Below are positions 1 through 9,975 of a stretch of 38,520 nucleotides of DNA, piece by piece; the first letter of the stretch is position 1; every line of letters begins with the position of its first letter. The position numbers were made by a program, and so were the translations under genes. The notes below the pieces were generated by a model. The model was not told the DNA's origin and searched no databases. It saw nothing but the letters and a program-made list of their open reading frames with translations. Location: assembly GCA_015179045.1 (NCBI GenBank), contig WHUZ01000190.1, positions 1-38,520 of the forward strand, read 5' to 3'. The stretch comes from Kalaharituber pfeilii. Taxonomy: Eukaryota > Ascomycota > Pezizomycetes > Pezizales > Pezizaceae.

Positions 1-1184
1 AAAATATGTAACTAAATACTACCGACATACGACTCTGAACATGCCGCCCCAGTTTGCAGAATAAAAATCCCAGTTAATCATTATTTCGCGCTGAGTGTTG
101 TGATACCCAGAAAAGCTCCATATCACTGTCTTGTTTCGCCATATAAAGTATTAAATTCAGTTCTATGAACAGTTATTTACCGCCCAAGGCGGCGGTAGTC
201 GAGAGGGACATGTGTACATTTGTGGGGGATGAAGAGGTAGATAAGGGATTGAAGACAGAATCATTATATTGTATGAACGCATGGGCGGGGACGGGGAGAA
301 GGCGTATGAGTAGAAGAGTGAGGGGATGTATGTCAGTAGGTGTTGCCAATGACTACCAGCCCCACGCAGGTTGCCTTTCATCCTCGCTTCCTCACACAAG
401 CTCCACATCTCAGCTGCCCTCAGCTCCCTGCCTCTCTAACTCCACCTACATCCCTTACCCTGAACATGGAACCCTCCCCTAGGCGGTTCTTGTTCAATGC
501 TGTTACCCCGAACCTGCTAACATCCCGTATGTACAGCAATATTACTCCCCTTCGAGTCTACTGTCCTCTCTCCTTCATGCCCTCATCGTCTCTCTTGTCC
601 CTCCGATTCTTTTGAGCTCTTTGCGCCCCTTAATACCAAAGCTCTATATACTTTGGCCTATGCGTACCAGATTACTCATAATCCCGTCTCCTGAATACAT
701 TGCATACGGTTACTGAGCACTCACATTCTCATGCACAGATCGCATATAGTCGCGTCCAGTTACTTTGCTACTGCATAATCATTAGCTCCCGCACCTCCAT
801 TACGCACAACTTTAACCGCGCCAGATTCTGTAGTAATGTGGCACAATTCTAGCTTTAAATGAAGAAAATGGATATGAAAAAAATTGATACTACATTCTCT
901 ATCTAAAGGCCGTATGACCCCCCCCCGCCCCCCGCCCCCCGCCCCCCGCAACTTCGACCATTTAGTAATTGAAAAAAACCAGAGCGAGTACTTTCTCAAA
1001 TGAATTGTAGAGTTATTCGGGTATATATGAATGAGAAATGGAACATCTATGTAAAATGAAAGCGTGAATACATGAATAAAACAAACAACCAAATAATCTG
1101 AAAAACAAATAAATAATAGCACTATAACAAAAGCCCGCAGAAAACCTTTCCTAATCCATAGTGACCTTCTGACACTTTATTTTG
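1..1184. other. NLR copy 1 3' flank, no gene seen
   Basis: Non-coding flank downstream of the minus-strand NLR, present in all four units. The short open frames here (for example 165-482 plus, 163-408 minus) are not supported by any recognisable domain. The stretch holds a C6G tract at 918-948. From about 615 to 905 it is almost identical to unit 2 but clearly divergent from units 3 and 4. Confidence 0.6.
918..948. repeat. (CCCCCCG)n minisatellite, G-quadruplex candidate
   Basis: About four tandem CCCCCCG heptamers lie roughly 240 bp beyond the NLR copy 1 stop codon. The minus strand has four or more runs of six or more G separated by single C, a strong G-quadruplex pattern. Unit 2 has an expanded version (13604-13644); units 3 and 4 have only a broken C-rich stretch. 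Confidence 0.85.
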
Positions 1185-2260
1185 TTACTTCAGAGCAGCC
1201 TGACATCTTTCTACCCCCTTCATACTCCAAACAGTATCTGAATGCTCAGCGCCCAGTGTCTTTTCCCTTCCTGCTAATGCCCGCTGATACAGCTCCATTG
1301 CCTGACTATATTCCCTTTGATTTTCATATACCATTGCCATGTTGTGGATAGTACCAAGGGTAGTTGGATGGTCAGCACCCAGTGCCTTTTCAGACCCTGC
1401 TAATGCTCGCTGATACAGTTCCAGTGCCTGGCTATATTTCCCTTGATTATTATATACTATTGCCATGTTGTGGATAGTATTAAGGGTAGTTGGATGGTCA
1501 GCACCCAGTGCCTTTTCTGTTCCTGCTAATGCCCGCTGATACAACTCCAGTGCCTGGCTATATTTCCCTTGATCTTCGTATACTATTGCCATGTTCTGGA
1601 TAGTACTAAGGGTAGTTGGATGGTCAGCACCCAGTGCCTTTTCAAACCCTCCTAATGCCCGCTGATACAACTCCAGTGCCTGGCTATATTTCCCTTGCTT
1701 TTCATATACTACGGCCATGTCATTAACAGTATCAAGGGTTGTTGGGTGGTCAGCACCCTGTGTCTTTTCAAACCCTGCTAATGCCCGCTGATACCGCTCC
1801 AGCGCCTGATTGTATTTCCCTTGATTATCATATACCATCGCAATGTTGTGGACAGTACAAAGGGTCGTTAGATGGTCCGCACCCAGTGATTTTTCACAAC
1901 CTGCTAATGCTCGCTGAAACAGTTCCAGTGCCTCGCTATATTTCCCTTGACGATTATATACCAATCCCATGTTCATCACAGTTCCAAGAGTGTTTGGATG
2001 GTCAGTACCCAGTGATTTTTCTGCCCCTTCTAATACTCGCTGATACAATCCCAGTGCTTCGTTATATTTCCCTTGATTCCCATATAGTTCTGCCATGTCG
2101 TGAATAGTACCCAAGGTTTCTAAGTGGTTTGTGCCCAGCAACTTCTCTCTTGCAGCCAATACAGCCATACACATTTCTTCTGCCTTTTTATAATGACCGT
2201 GGTTTTTGTAGACCCAGTAGAGAGTATCCAAGGCTGTCAGTGACTCCTCCTTTTCCAATG
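1185..2260 (-). repeat. TPR array of NLR copy 1 (7 full + 1 half repeats)
   Basis: Seven 126-bp repeats and a terminal half repeat. The inner four are nearly identical at the DNA level, indicating recent homogenisation or duplication. Confidence 0.9.
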
Positions 2261-2336
2261 GTAGATCCTTCATTTGCCTTTCCACAGCAAAAAGATGTGG
2301 CAAATTTCGCCGTTCAAAGATCCAGTCACTGACCAT
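1185..2336 (-). CDS. Detached TPR module of NLR copy 1
   Basis: After the 2-bp lesion, the TPR part remains a clean 383-codon frame starting at an ATG (MVSDWIFERR) that is in the normal reading frame of the other copies. It contains 7 full 42-residue repeats of the kinesin-light-chain/TPR_10-12 type (YQRALAG-EK-LGADHP-TL-T-xx-MA-VY-xQGKYSQALEL) and one half repeat ending KGVERCQAALK. It could yield a stand-alone TPR protein only if transcribed or initiated separately; no promoter can be shown. Otherwise it is simply the 3' part of the broken gene. Confidence 0.5.
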   Translation of the reverse strand: MVSDWIFERRNLPHLFAVERQMKDLPLEKEESLTALDTLYWVYKNHGHYKKAEEMCMAVLAAREKLLGTNHLETLGTIHDMAELYGNQGKYNEALGLYQRVLEGAEKSLGTDHPNTLGTVMNMGLVYNRQGKYSEALELFQRALAGCEKSLGADHLTTLCTVHNIAMVYDNQGKYNQALERYQRALAGFEKTQGADHPTTLDTVNDMAVVYEKQGKYSQALELYQRALGGFEKALGADHPTTLSTIQNMAIVYEDQGKYSQALELYQRALAGTEKALGADHPTTLNTIHNMAIVYNNQGKYSQALELYQRALAGSEKALGADHPTTLGTIHNMAMVYENQREYSQAMELYQRALAGREKTLGAEHSDTVWSMKGVERCQAALK

Positions 2337-4476
2337 ACGTTCTGTCTTCGGGAATAGCGATTCCAGATGCGACTATAAGAAAAGCTTCAATAGCCTTTTT
2401 TTGATATTCGTCAGGCTCCATCTCCAGTTTCCATCGAATACAAAGGTGAACTAGTGGGTGGATATTGAAACTATCGTATGTCTCTGTTCGCTTAGCGACC
2501 GAGTATGAGAAGAGTAGATGGATTGAGTCTGCTAGGCTTGTATCTATAGTAATGTATAAGTACAAATTTTATTCTAAAAATATATGGTTGCTTACCATTC
2601 ATAGCTAATTTCATTCCTCGCCTCAAAAACTCCACACATATATCATTATTGTCAAGAAACGCACATAATGATAACAACTCTGCAGCTTTTGGATTTTGCT
2701 TCTTGATTGCATTGAATGACAACTCCCAAGTAGCAAAGACAGATGTACCATTCTTTCCTTTGTTCCATTTTCTGCTCAAAAGGCGATTGACATTTGTCTT
2801 ATACTCTCTGAGATAATGACTGAAGTAACATTGCCGAATGTTGATATATGCTCCAGCCTGAGCTATGGCAACAGGAAGGTATCCAAGGTTTTCCACAATA
2901 GCTGCTACTGCTGTCTCCTCAAGTTTGCGTTCTATATTTGGAATTTTGGATTAATTAAGGAACTATGTTGAGGCACATTATTCACTTACCCTCAGGAGCG
3001 AACCTTCCTAAATCTAACCCTGCACTAGTCAAAAGTAACCTTTCTGCTTCATTGCTCTGCATTTGATGCACTTCTAGGCCCCTTCGGTGCTGTGCACTCT
3101 CACGTCTTCTGCTGGTAATGATCACAGTCCCAAAATCACATGATGGAATGTAATCATTTATATCAAAAGATTCCAGGTCATCCAGGTTGTCGAACACAAG
3201 TAGCCATCTATTGTTCGATTTTGCAGTTAACCATTTCTGTACAGCTTTGATAGCCTGTTGCTCTTCTTCTGGTTTTTCCGTGCTAAAAAGCCCTGCCGAG
3301 TCGAGCTTGCCTGCGATACCCAGGAGACTACCAATATGTTTGTAATCCGGCTCATCTAACAGTGTCGCATGATGCTCAATTAATTGCTCCATAATTTGAA
3401 TAAAACTAGTTTTTGTTGTCTGCTCGCTAGATGCATTGATCCAAAACGTTGATGAGTAGTCTTTGCGATGGCAATAAACATACTCCAATGCAATTTGCGT
3501 CTTCCCCATACCCCCCATACCATGGAGCACTACCTGAGTAATATCCAATACAGCCCTGCCTTCATCTATCTCATGTACTAGCTGTTCGAGAAGGCATTCC
3601 CTTCCAACAAAATCAGGATTCCGCCGAACATCAGAAATCTTGAATGGAATATTGAAAGATAAACTAAGCCTTGTCTTGGATACACTGATAGGAGTAGGAT
3701 CAGGTGGCAGTACATTGAAGAGGCCGTCTATGTACTCCTTGAGCTGGCCTACCAATTCGTTGCAATTTGCCCTGTCCATGCCAGCCCAACGCAGCTTGCG
3801 ATATATAGACAGAGACTGCTGTACTTTCTGCACAGTGTTAGTCAAGGAGGCAATCTCTTCTTGTAGACCTGGAAGCAATTGTGTGCTGGTGAGGGTCTTT
3901 GGGTTTGCCAAAAGACAAAGATCGCTATTGTTCAGAGTAGGTCCTGAAAGCTGAGGGCTCAGGCTTGTAGACTGACTAGCATTCGCTGGACTTGGAGATT
4001 TGGAACGAGACCTAGAGAATAGTTTGCTGACCCTAAGGCTATCACGTATACTTTTCTTTTCGTTCGTTTCAAGTTCGATTTGATATTTTGATTGCAATTC
4101 AGCGATCTTGGTAAACACATAAACAATCCTCGCTAGGCCAGCTGCCGCATATCTGGACCGCTCGTCATTAGGATCAAGCTGGAGTTGGTTGCCGGAGGTG
4201 TTGCCATCGTCCAGTCCCCAAGCTTGCTCCCACCGCTTCAGCCGAAGCCCTTCCGTCCGGAGGCTGTGCAGTATGGAGTCATGTGTGTAGCCGACTTCTT
4301 TCACTTCAGAATAAATGTTGGCACAATCTCGAGCAACTTTGGCCAGTTGTACCGTTAGTCCGGCCAGTCCGGCTGCTAATTCCATGTTGTGGAGGAGACT
4401 AAACAAGCTAAAGAATTACACATGATGGTCAGCCTCGCGATGGTTGAAGAGAAATCAAGGTTTGTTACTTGATCTG

Positions 4477-4716
4477 TCAGAATTGAAGAGCTCTTCTTAT
4501 CGTAAGCTCAAGCGGGTGGACGAAGCACTCTACTAGCACTTGAAATCGGGAACTTGGACTTTCACCGTACGTTTGGGGGGCTGTAAACGGATATCGCGAT
4601 AGCAAACTCTTGGATAGAATATGTGATTGAAACGTAGTCTCGTAACTAGACTCAAATTGAAACGTTAACGACCGCCCATAAGCTTGCAGATTTCCCCTCC
4701 AGGGTTGTGCAAGCAA
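4477..4716 (-). other. Conserved 79-codon frame upstream of NLR copy 1
   Basis: A short minus-strand frame (MLAQPWRGNLQAYGRS...) ends 70 bp before the NLR start and recurs in units 2 (17104-17343) and 3 (29467-29676). It lies where the NLR promoter or 5' leader should be. A 30-bp micro-insertion adds 10 codons in frame in units 1 and 2. No domain is recognised. Conservation may simply reflect recent duplication; a leader ORF is possible but unproven. Confidence 0.25.
4626..4664. mobile_element. Micro-MITE, 21 bp with 9-bp duplication (unit 1)
   Basis: The 21-bp insert 4635-4655 starts TAGTCTCGTAACTAGACT and is flanked by direct repeats ATTGAAACG (4626-4634 and 4656-4664). Unit 3 has the empty site at 29616-29624 with a single ATTGAAACG. 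The insert carries an inverted repeat AGTCT/AGACT and matches the ends of the 114-bp element at 19043-19156. Confidence 0.75.
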
Positions 4717-4997
4717 ATATTACATAAATTTACTTCGTGCGGGGAAGGCTATGGGGCACTGGACTGGGTCGCAGCGTGTGATACTCAACAGCTGCGCTGC
4801 AGAAATTTGAGGTTAAAATTGTAGAGCTTTAATCGGGGGGTGAAGCTTTTCGCTGGAGCTTCCACTGCGCCGCACTTCAATAACTAGTAGGGGTACAGCA
4901 GGGGTCGGGAAGCTCTACACGATGAGTGGAGAGCTTATGCTATAGTCACATTTTGCCTGACCCGTCATGACTGACTGAGCCTCCTGCATCACCAGTA

Positions 4998-5503
4998 CAG
5001 TATTGGGACTGCTTTACGAAAAGAACTTCGGCAAGTAATAGTCTGGATGGAGGCTACAAACGCGCAGATAGGAAACCACTATTTTGCAGCTTGATGAGAT
5101 CATAGAGGCCGAGGGCTATATCCTGCCTACTAGGCATGCAAAATTGGGGAGGTGGAACAGATGTTGGGGAATGCAGAATATGGAGGGCACAAGGAAGACT
5201 GGGGGCGAACTGGTCCTCAGCCCGGCGGTAGCGGAGCGGAGATTGGTGGAAATGTGGCTTGGATGAGAGGGAGTGGGTTAGCAGCCGAACGCCAATCCAA
5301 CTGTTGGGAACGGGCAATTGCCACACGCAGGGAAAATCCATTTGGTTTCTTTTCGTTTTGCTTATTTCTTCTTGCTACTCTTCTCAGCTGAGGAACTGCA
5401 CAAGGGCGCCAAGAGGTCGGGGATTGGATTCGGTAACTGCAGCTGCGAACGAGCTGATTGTGATGCGCACGGAATACGTTACGAAAGCCACGGGATGCGG
5501 TAG
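4998..5503. other. Unit 1-specific sequence left of the pogo element
   Basis: This stretch has no counterpart in units 2-4 and begins exactly where homology to block B stops. Overlapping short frames occur on both strands but none shows a recognisable domain. Together with 7754-7990 (after removing the transposon) it makes about 740 bp of foreign sequence sitting where block B should be. Confidence 0.6.
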
Positions 5504-5505
5504 TA

Positions 5506-5550
5506 GAGGGAGCTATGGTGCTCCGACCGACTATGGAGAAGCGACCGACC
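5506..5550 (+). repeat. Left terminal inverted repeat of pogo-like element
   Basis: Begins GAGGGAGCTATGGTGCTCCG; matches the reverse complement of 7707-7751 with two mismatches. Preceded by the TA duplication at 5504-5505. Confidence 0.93.
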
Positions 5551-5814
5551 AAATTTGGCCAAATTTGTGATCCCCGCACCTCAACGCAACATTGAACAAC
5601 ACAACAACCATGCCTTGCGGGTGGAAATAAAAATGAAGTTAAGTGAATATGACCTAGCGACAATAGAAAAAAAGTCTAATAATTAAAATACAGGTATATT
5701 AGAGAAAGAAATTGAGCAAAACATAGCGCAGTCCTACAATCCCCCCCCCAGCTTAACCAACGCCCACCACCTACACTTTTTGGTCATATCCTACACCACC
5801 CGGACCTGGAAATG

Positions 5815-7619
5815 TTAGTTAAAGGGCATAGGAATGACAAGGCAATATAAATAAGAGATAGGGGTACTATGGAATGGAGATTTTGTACCTATTGTGTACT
5901 GGAAAAATTGAAGTTCTCGATACATCTGGTATTGTTCTGCTGGAGCAAGGTACCCAACTTCAATATGCCATACCGGTGATCCAACTGGATGTTGAGTGGC
6001 AGTCCCAGAAGTGGTAAGTGTAGCTTGGCTAGTGATAGTAGAGTTGCTGATAAGTTTTTGTGCCTTTGCAAGTTCTCTTGCTTGTTTGCGTGCAGCCTTC
6101 TCTTCTTCCTTCTTCTGAACTTCAGCAATTCGAGCCTGCTTCTTGATTACATAGTCGCGATCTAACACTCTGCCTCCATTAATGACTCTGAGTGAGGTGG
6201 GTTTCGACACTTTGCCATGTCGGAAGTTTTGTAGCACTTTGTTGTTAGGCTCAATAGTCCGGTACTTCTGGAGTTTCTGCTCAGCAAATTCGTGATATTG
6301 ATCCAGCAACTGAAGCTGAGTAGGTGTATTTAAGGTTGCTCGGACTTGTTGATGGAGAGTTTTGAGTTGTTGAGGTGATGGCGGTATTTCTGGGGAAGGT
6401 TGCACCTCAGATAAGAACTGTTCGGTAGTAATCCTATCAGCATTGACAGGAAAACAACCACTTGCCTCCCAAGATGAAATAATGTTCTCTTTAGTATAGG
6501 TAAGCTTCCGTGCAGCACTAAGGAGAACCCAGAAGTCAGGTTTGCGGAGAATCTTGGTAGGATTGTCGTATATCCAATCTCGAAGTTGATTATCATAAGC
6601 AGTCTGAAGTGGAGAGAATAAGCCAACATCAAGCGGTTGCATAAGGTGTGTAGAATGTGGCGGAAGACATAGCATATGAATATTATTCTTTAATGCATAG
6701 TCTACAACACTGTAATGGATATGCGAACTATGTCCATCAACAATTAAGCAGCGAGATGGGATGCGATCTGGATAAAGACTGTCGGGTGGAGGTGATCTTC
6801 GAGTGAGCTTATCAAAATGACTGATCATATATTGTAGACCTAATTCATCATCCATATAGCCATTGGGACTATAAGCAAATGATGCAGCCTCATTATGAAC
6901 ACCCCCACGTCCATAATATCCATCACGATGTGACCCTGCTGACCATACCACAAATGGAGGCAAAACATCACCAGCCGCATTAACAGTTTCTAATACTGTA
7001 ACAAAATCCCGATTGCCCTCTCCAACTGCTTGTGGTTGTCTTTTGCCTGCTCGTACAATTGCTTTTCTCCGCCCTGCCATAACTCCAACTGTAATTCCTT
7101 TCTCATCACAATTCCAAAGATCTTGCTTCTGAATCCCAAATCGCCGTAGTAACTTTGCAAGCTTATCATAAAAATCTGCCTGAGTTGCAGCATCTGCAGA
7201 TTTAGATGCTCTAGCTCGCTCCAAATATTGAACATAACGATATTGAATATCTGGATGCCGTGCTAAAAAGCGCTGATACCATTGTTGCCCAATAAAAATT
7301 CGTGAAACATTTCGTGACTTTAGTACCAATATCACCATGGATTCCAACATAGGAATATGACAAGGAAATCCCATATCTGCCATAATTTCACACCACTCAA
7401 CAATAGATTTTTCTTCTCCTGCAGACAGCAATTGTTGCTCTACATGTGCATGGCGTCTTGCTTTTTGTGTACCATTAAGTCTTCGCCGTAAGGTCACTTG
7501 ATTCACTCCGAACTGATGTGCAACTGAGGATCTTTTCACATCTGGATTTTTGCGAGCAAAATCAATTGCTCTATTCTTACTGACTCCGGGTCCTTAAACT
7601 TCGACTTTGACTTCACCAT
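5815..7619 (-). CDS. Pogo/CENP-B-type DDE transposase, N-terminal frameshift
   Basis: Catalyses cut-and-paste movement of the surrounding element in the nucleus. The main frame covers 5815-7539 (about 574 codons counted from a GTG, normal length for the family). Order: a helix-turn-helix remnant (SSVAHQFGVNQVTLRRRLNG), a CENP-B-type DNA-binding domain (roughly 25-105), then a DDE domain with D145 (WNCDEKG), D268 (LIVDGHSSH) and D304 (QPLDVGLF). D268 to D304 has 35 residues between, the DD35D spacing of pogo. The C-terminus is Lys/Glu/Ala-rich coiled-coil-like. The only plausible ATG start (7617-7619, MVKSKSKFKDPES) is in another frame. The main frame, extended upstream, reads GVSKNRAIDFARKNPDV and then meets a TAA, so a 1-bp indel near 7585-7600 probably breaks the N-terminus. 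A cryptic intron or base-call error are alternatives. Confidence 0.88.
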
Positions 7620-7706
7620 TTTGTTGATGTATACCTATCTACATGGCTGTCGCCTTCAGAAAGAAGACTATCACTAAGACTACCCCTGTGTCACAATTCC
7701 CTTTTT

Positions 7707-7751
7707 GCTCGGTCGCTTCCCCATAGTCGGTCGGAGCACCATAGCTCCCTC
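7707..7751 (-). repeat. Right terminal inverted repeat of pogo-like element
   Basis: Reverse complement matches 5506-5550 with two mismatches; followed by the TA duplication at 7752-7753. Confidence 0.93.
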
Positions 7752-7753
7752 TA

Positions 7754-9260
7754 GCGGGTAGGAACAGATCGAAAGGTTGACAGCTTTGTGGGGCTGCGCC
7801 GTGCGGGCTGCGATCCTGGTTTCTGGAGATAAGATTAGGGGGCTCCGATACAGTACTGCCGCTGTGCGGTGCTGAACTCAGCAAGGAGGAGGGGATCGTT
7901 ATTGTGATCTCCCACTCCCGGGACTGCAAAGCGAACCCCCAGAACTGAAGCTTAGTCATCGGCACTGACTATGCGTATGATACGGAGGCAGACAGCGGCA
8001 TAGACCGACTCAGAGTATCAGTACCTTGGTGATGTTTGATATTCTCTGGGGCGTACTATCATCTGGCAAAGAGGGTGTAGGGTTGAGATATGTAAGTCCC
8101 ATTCCTGCTTCTTCCCCCCCCCTCCCTCCCCCGCCCCACAACATTGCGTGTACTGCCTATTTGCCATACTTGGCTTGAAGGTTTGGTTTTCTAATATTAA
8201 TGGTGTGTACAATTAGATCTCTAGTAAATGGCTCCTCCCCCAAGAACAGCGCATCCGACATGAAATATCCTGTGTGCTCCTCAGTCTCCAACTTGCTTCC
8301 CAAACATACTGGCACATCATCACGCACACCCTCCCTCCGGCCCCAGAGCCACCTTCCTACTTATCGGTATCTCCCAACGCAGCTTCAAGCGCATTGATAT
8401 CATCAGCGTCACAAGACGAAGATGAGGGCATGCTCATTGCCCAATCCCAAGAAGCTCGGATTCATGCAGGGCGACCTGGCACGTAAGTGCACGCTACGCT
8501 TGGAGCTAAATGACGAACCCGGCAGCGACGTCATGTAGACACGTGTTTTGCTGGGGGGTGCATTGAGGAGTGCTGTCGGAGTAAGCCAGAGTGCCCATTG
8601 TATAGGCAGGGTACAGACATACAGGTGCTATTGACCATTTTGAGGATTGAGGGTTAGGCGGAGCAGGGATGAAGGGTGGGGGGAACAGAAATGACGGATG
8701 GCGAGCGACGTTGGGAGAGCAATCCAACTCTCGCAGTATTTCTTATGCACCACATCGTCTCGATTACATTATAGCGTATAAGGATCTTTGCTGTTTAAGT
8801 ATTGATACACTGTGCTTTGCGTGTATGAATCGGGTTGGATGGATGGATGTGAAATGGCTAGATAGTTGAAGAGATAATATCTGCATATACGGTACGTACG
8901 TGGGAAAAATAAACAATCGAAAAAAAAGAGGTTTTGAAATTTTCTTATCTTTGGGTATATACTGGTACTGGGCTCAGGTATAAACTACTTGATCTGATAT
9001 TGGAAATTGTAAATGTATATGCTGTAGCTTGCGTCCTATACATAAGTAGCCAGCTTCGAATCTTAAGTATATACCTCGATTTATAAAGTAGATGTCACCC
9101 TGCAATCCATACCTTCCAGCCACCAACGAACCAACTTCATCCACCCACCATTTCTTACAACCGAAAACCCGAGACCCGCACCTACGCAGAGTTACAACCG
9201 AACATCTCACCAACCACTTCAGGGTAACGCCACGTGCGCACCCTCACACGAGATATACCC
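7754..9260. other. Unit 1-specific and divergent sequence between pogo element and block A
   Basis: 7754-7990 is unit 1-specific. About 7991-8024 (GACAGCGGCATAGACCGACT...) matches 32311-32347 of unit 3, the left edge of shared block A. Then 8025-9260 (1.2 kb) is present only here; unit 3 has about 140 bp of GC-rich sequence instead. A plus frame at 8274-8486 ending SQDEDEGMLIAQSQEARIHAGRPGT has coding-like composition, but no domain or splice partner can be shown. No other feature seen. Confidence 0.45.
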
Positions 9261-9732
9261 AGCTATTAATATACCCCCACAAAGCAGCCTTAACCTATAT
9301 ATTATTTTTCTTCTGGTTGACTGCGAATCTTGTTGCGTCTATACCATACATATATATACTTACACAAACCACGTTAAAGGGCCACAGTCGAGTTCGATTT
9401 CCCGTTCCCCTTGATTCTTTCCTCCCTAGCATACCCCCATTCCCACTTCCCCCTCACCCACATAACCTTCTCCAGCGTTCCCCCAAGTCAAAAGGACCCC
9501 CAGCCTGCTCTGCCCTGCCCCTGGCCACGCATAGCTAAATGGAACGGGAAGACAAAGGAAATAATAAAAAAGGACATGCTTAGTATCCTAAGTTTGAGAC
9601 TTTTATTTTATTCTTTGAGTAATAAATATATATATATAAAAAAAGAGATCCACAATATGAGTAAGCCAATACCAATCATTCCAACATCCACCAAAACATA
9701 CACATCCCCACGCCTACCAAAATCAAAGAGGT

Positions 9733-9747
9733 GGGGGGGGGGGGGGG
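9733..9747. repeat. Poly-G run (15 G)
   Basis: Fifteen consecutive G follow GAGGT; the unit 3 counterpart has only six. It is a simple slippage-prone tract with no other function visible. Confidence 0.8.
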
Positions 9748-9975
9748 AATCATAAATACGTAATAGAACACGTACCCAAACTACCCAATAACCCTACAAG
9801 AGCGGAAAATAAATACAGATTTTGGTGAATAGAAAAGAAAAAAAAAGGGGAAGGAAAAAAGAAAGAAGGTGCTGAAATAGCAAAGATATGAAACCACATC
9901 CCCCACATCTCCCATCCCAATACTATCAATACCAGCTGCAAACTCTATAGCTTCCACTAATGCTCGTCCTGTGCT

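Larger units (their letters stand above)
1185..4406 (-). pseudogene. NLR copy 1: HeLo - NB-ARC - TPR, frameshifted before the TPRs
   Basis: Fungal NOD-like receptor: an N-terminal HeLo/HeLo-like domain (membrane-acting cell-death inducer in this family), an NB-ARC nucleotide switch, and a C-terminal TPR sensor. I place three exons at 4406-2990, 2931-2596 and 2543-1185, with introns of 58 bp (GTAAGT...TAG) and 52 bp (GTAAGC...TAG). Residues 1 to about 235 are HeLo-like (LRLKRWEQAWGLD near 55; LKEYIDGLFNVLP near 222). NB-ARC has the P-loop GMGGMGKTQ at 296-304, Walker B WLLVFDNLDD at 401-410, GTVIITSRR at 426-434, then GYLPVAIAQAG and HPLVH (MHD-like) in exons 2-3. The start could instead be Met8 (MELAAG). 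A 2-bp loss near 2341-2350, relative to copy 2, changes IPEGRERMVSDW into IPEDRTYGQ-stop, so the receptor ends at 2326 without TPRs. Seen: motifs and lesion. Known: family role. Inferred: loss of ligand sensing. Confidence 0.8.
5506..7751 (-). mobile_element. Pogo/Fot1-like DNA transposon (Tc1-mariner superfamily), 2246 bp
   Basis: Terminal inverted repeats of about 45 bp with two mismatches (5506-5550 and 7707-7751, outer end GAGGGAGCTATGGTGCTCCG) are flanked by TA on both sides (5504-5505 and 7752-7753), the target duplication of this superfamily. It encodes one DDE transposase on the minus strand. The near-identical ends and nearly intact frame suggest a fairly recent insertion. It lies in unit 1-specific DNA, so no empty site is available in the window. 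Confidence 0.93.

Noticed and set aside
165..482. Small genes in the NLR 3' flanks (165-482 plus, 12792-13103 plus, 25106-25381 minus, 36047-36379 minus)
   Set aside because: No recognisable domain, different lengths and frame ends in each unit, both strands equally open; conservation is explained by duplication.
1739..2107. Long plus-strand frames opposite the TPR arrays (also 13962-14168, 14319-14687, 26215-26547, 37172-37642, 37907-38146)
   Set aside because: They are periodic shadows of the 126-bp repeats on the other strand; repeating a unit divisible by 3 keeps antisense frames open by construction.
1185..2260. CRISPR-like array
   Set aside because: The period is 126 bp, coding throughout, with no short repeat/unique spacer pattern, in a genome with spliceosomal introns.
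1185..2336. Kinesin light chain gene
   Set aside because: The TPRs are of the same type, but there is no heptad coiled-coil N-terminus and they follow an NB-ARC domain in the other copies.
8274..8486. A real 70-residue gene ending HAGRPGT
   Set aside because: Composition is coding-like at the end, but it has no homologue I recognise, lies in unit 1-only DNA, and no splice partner is visible.
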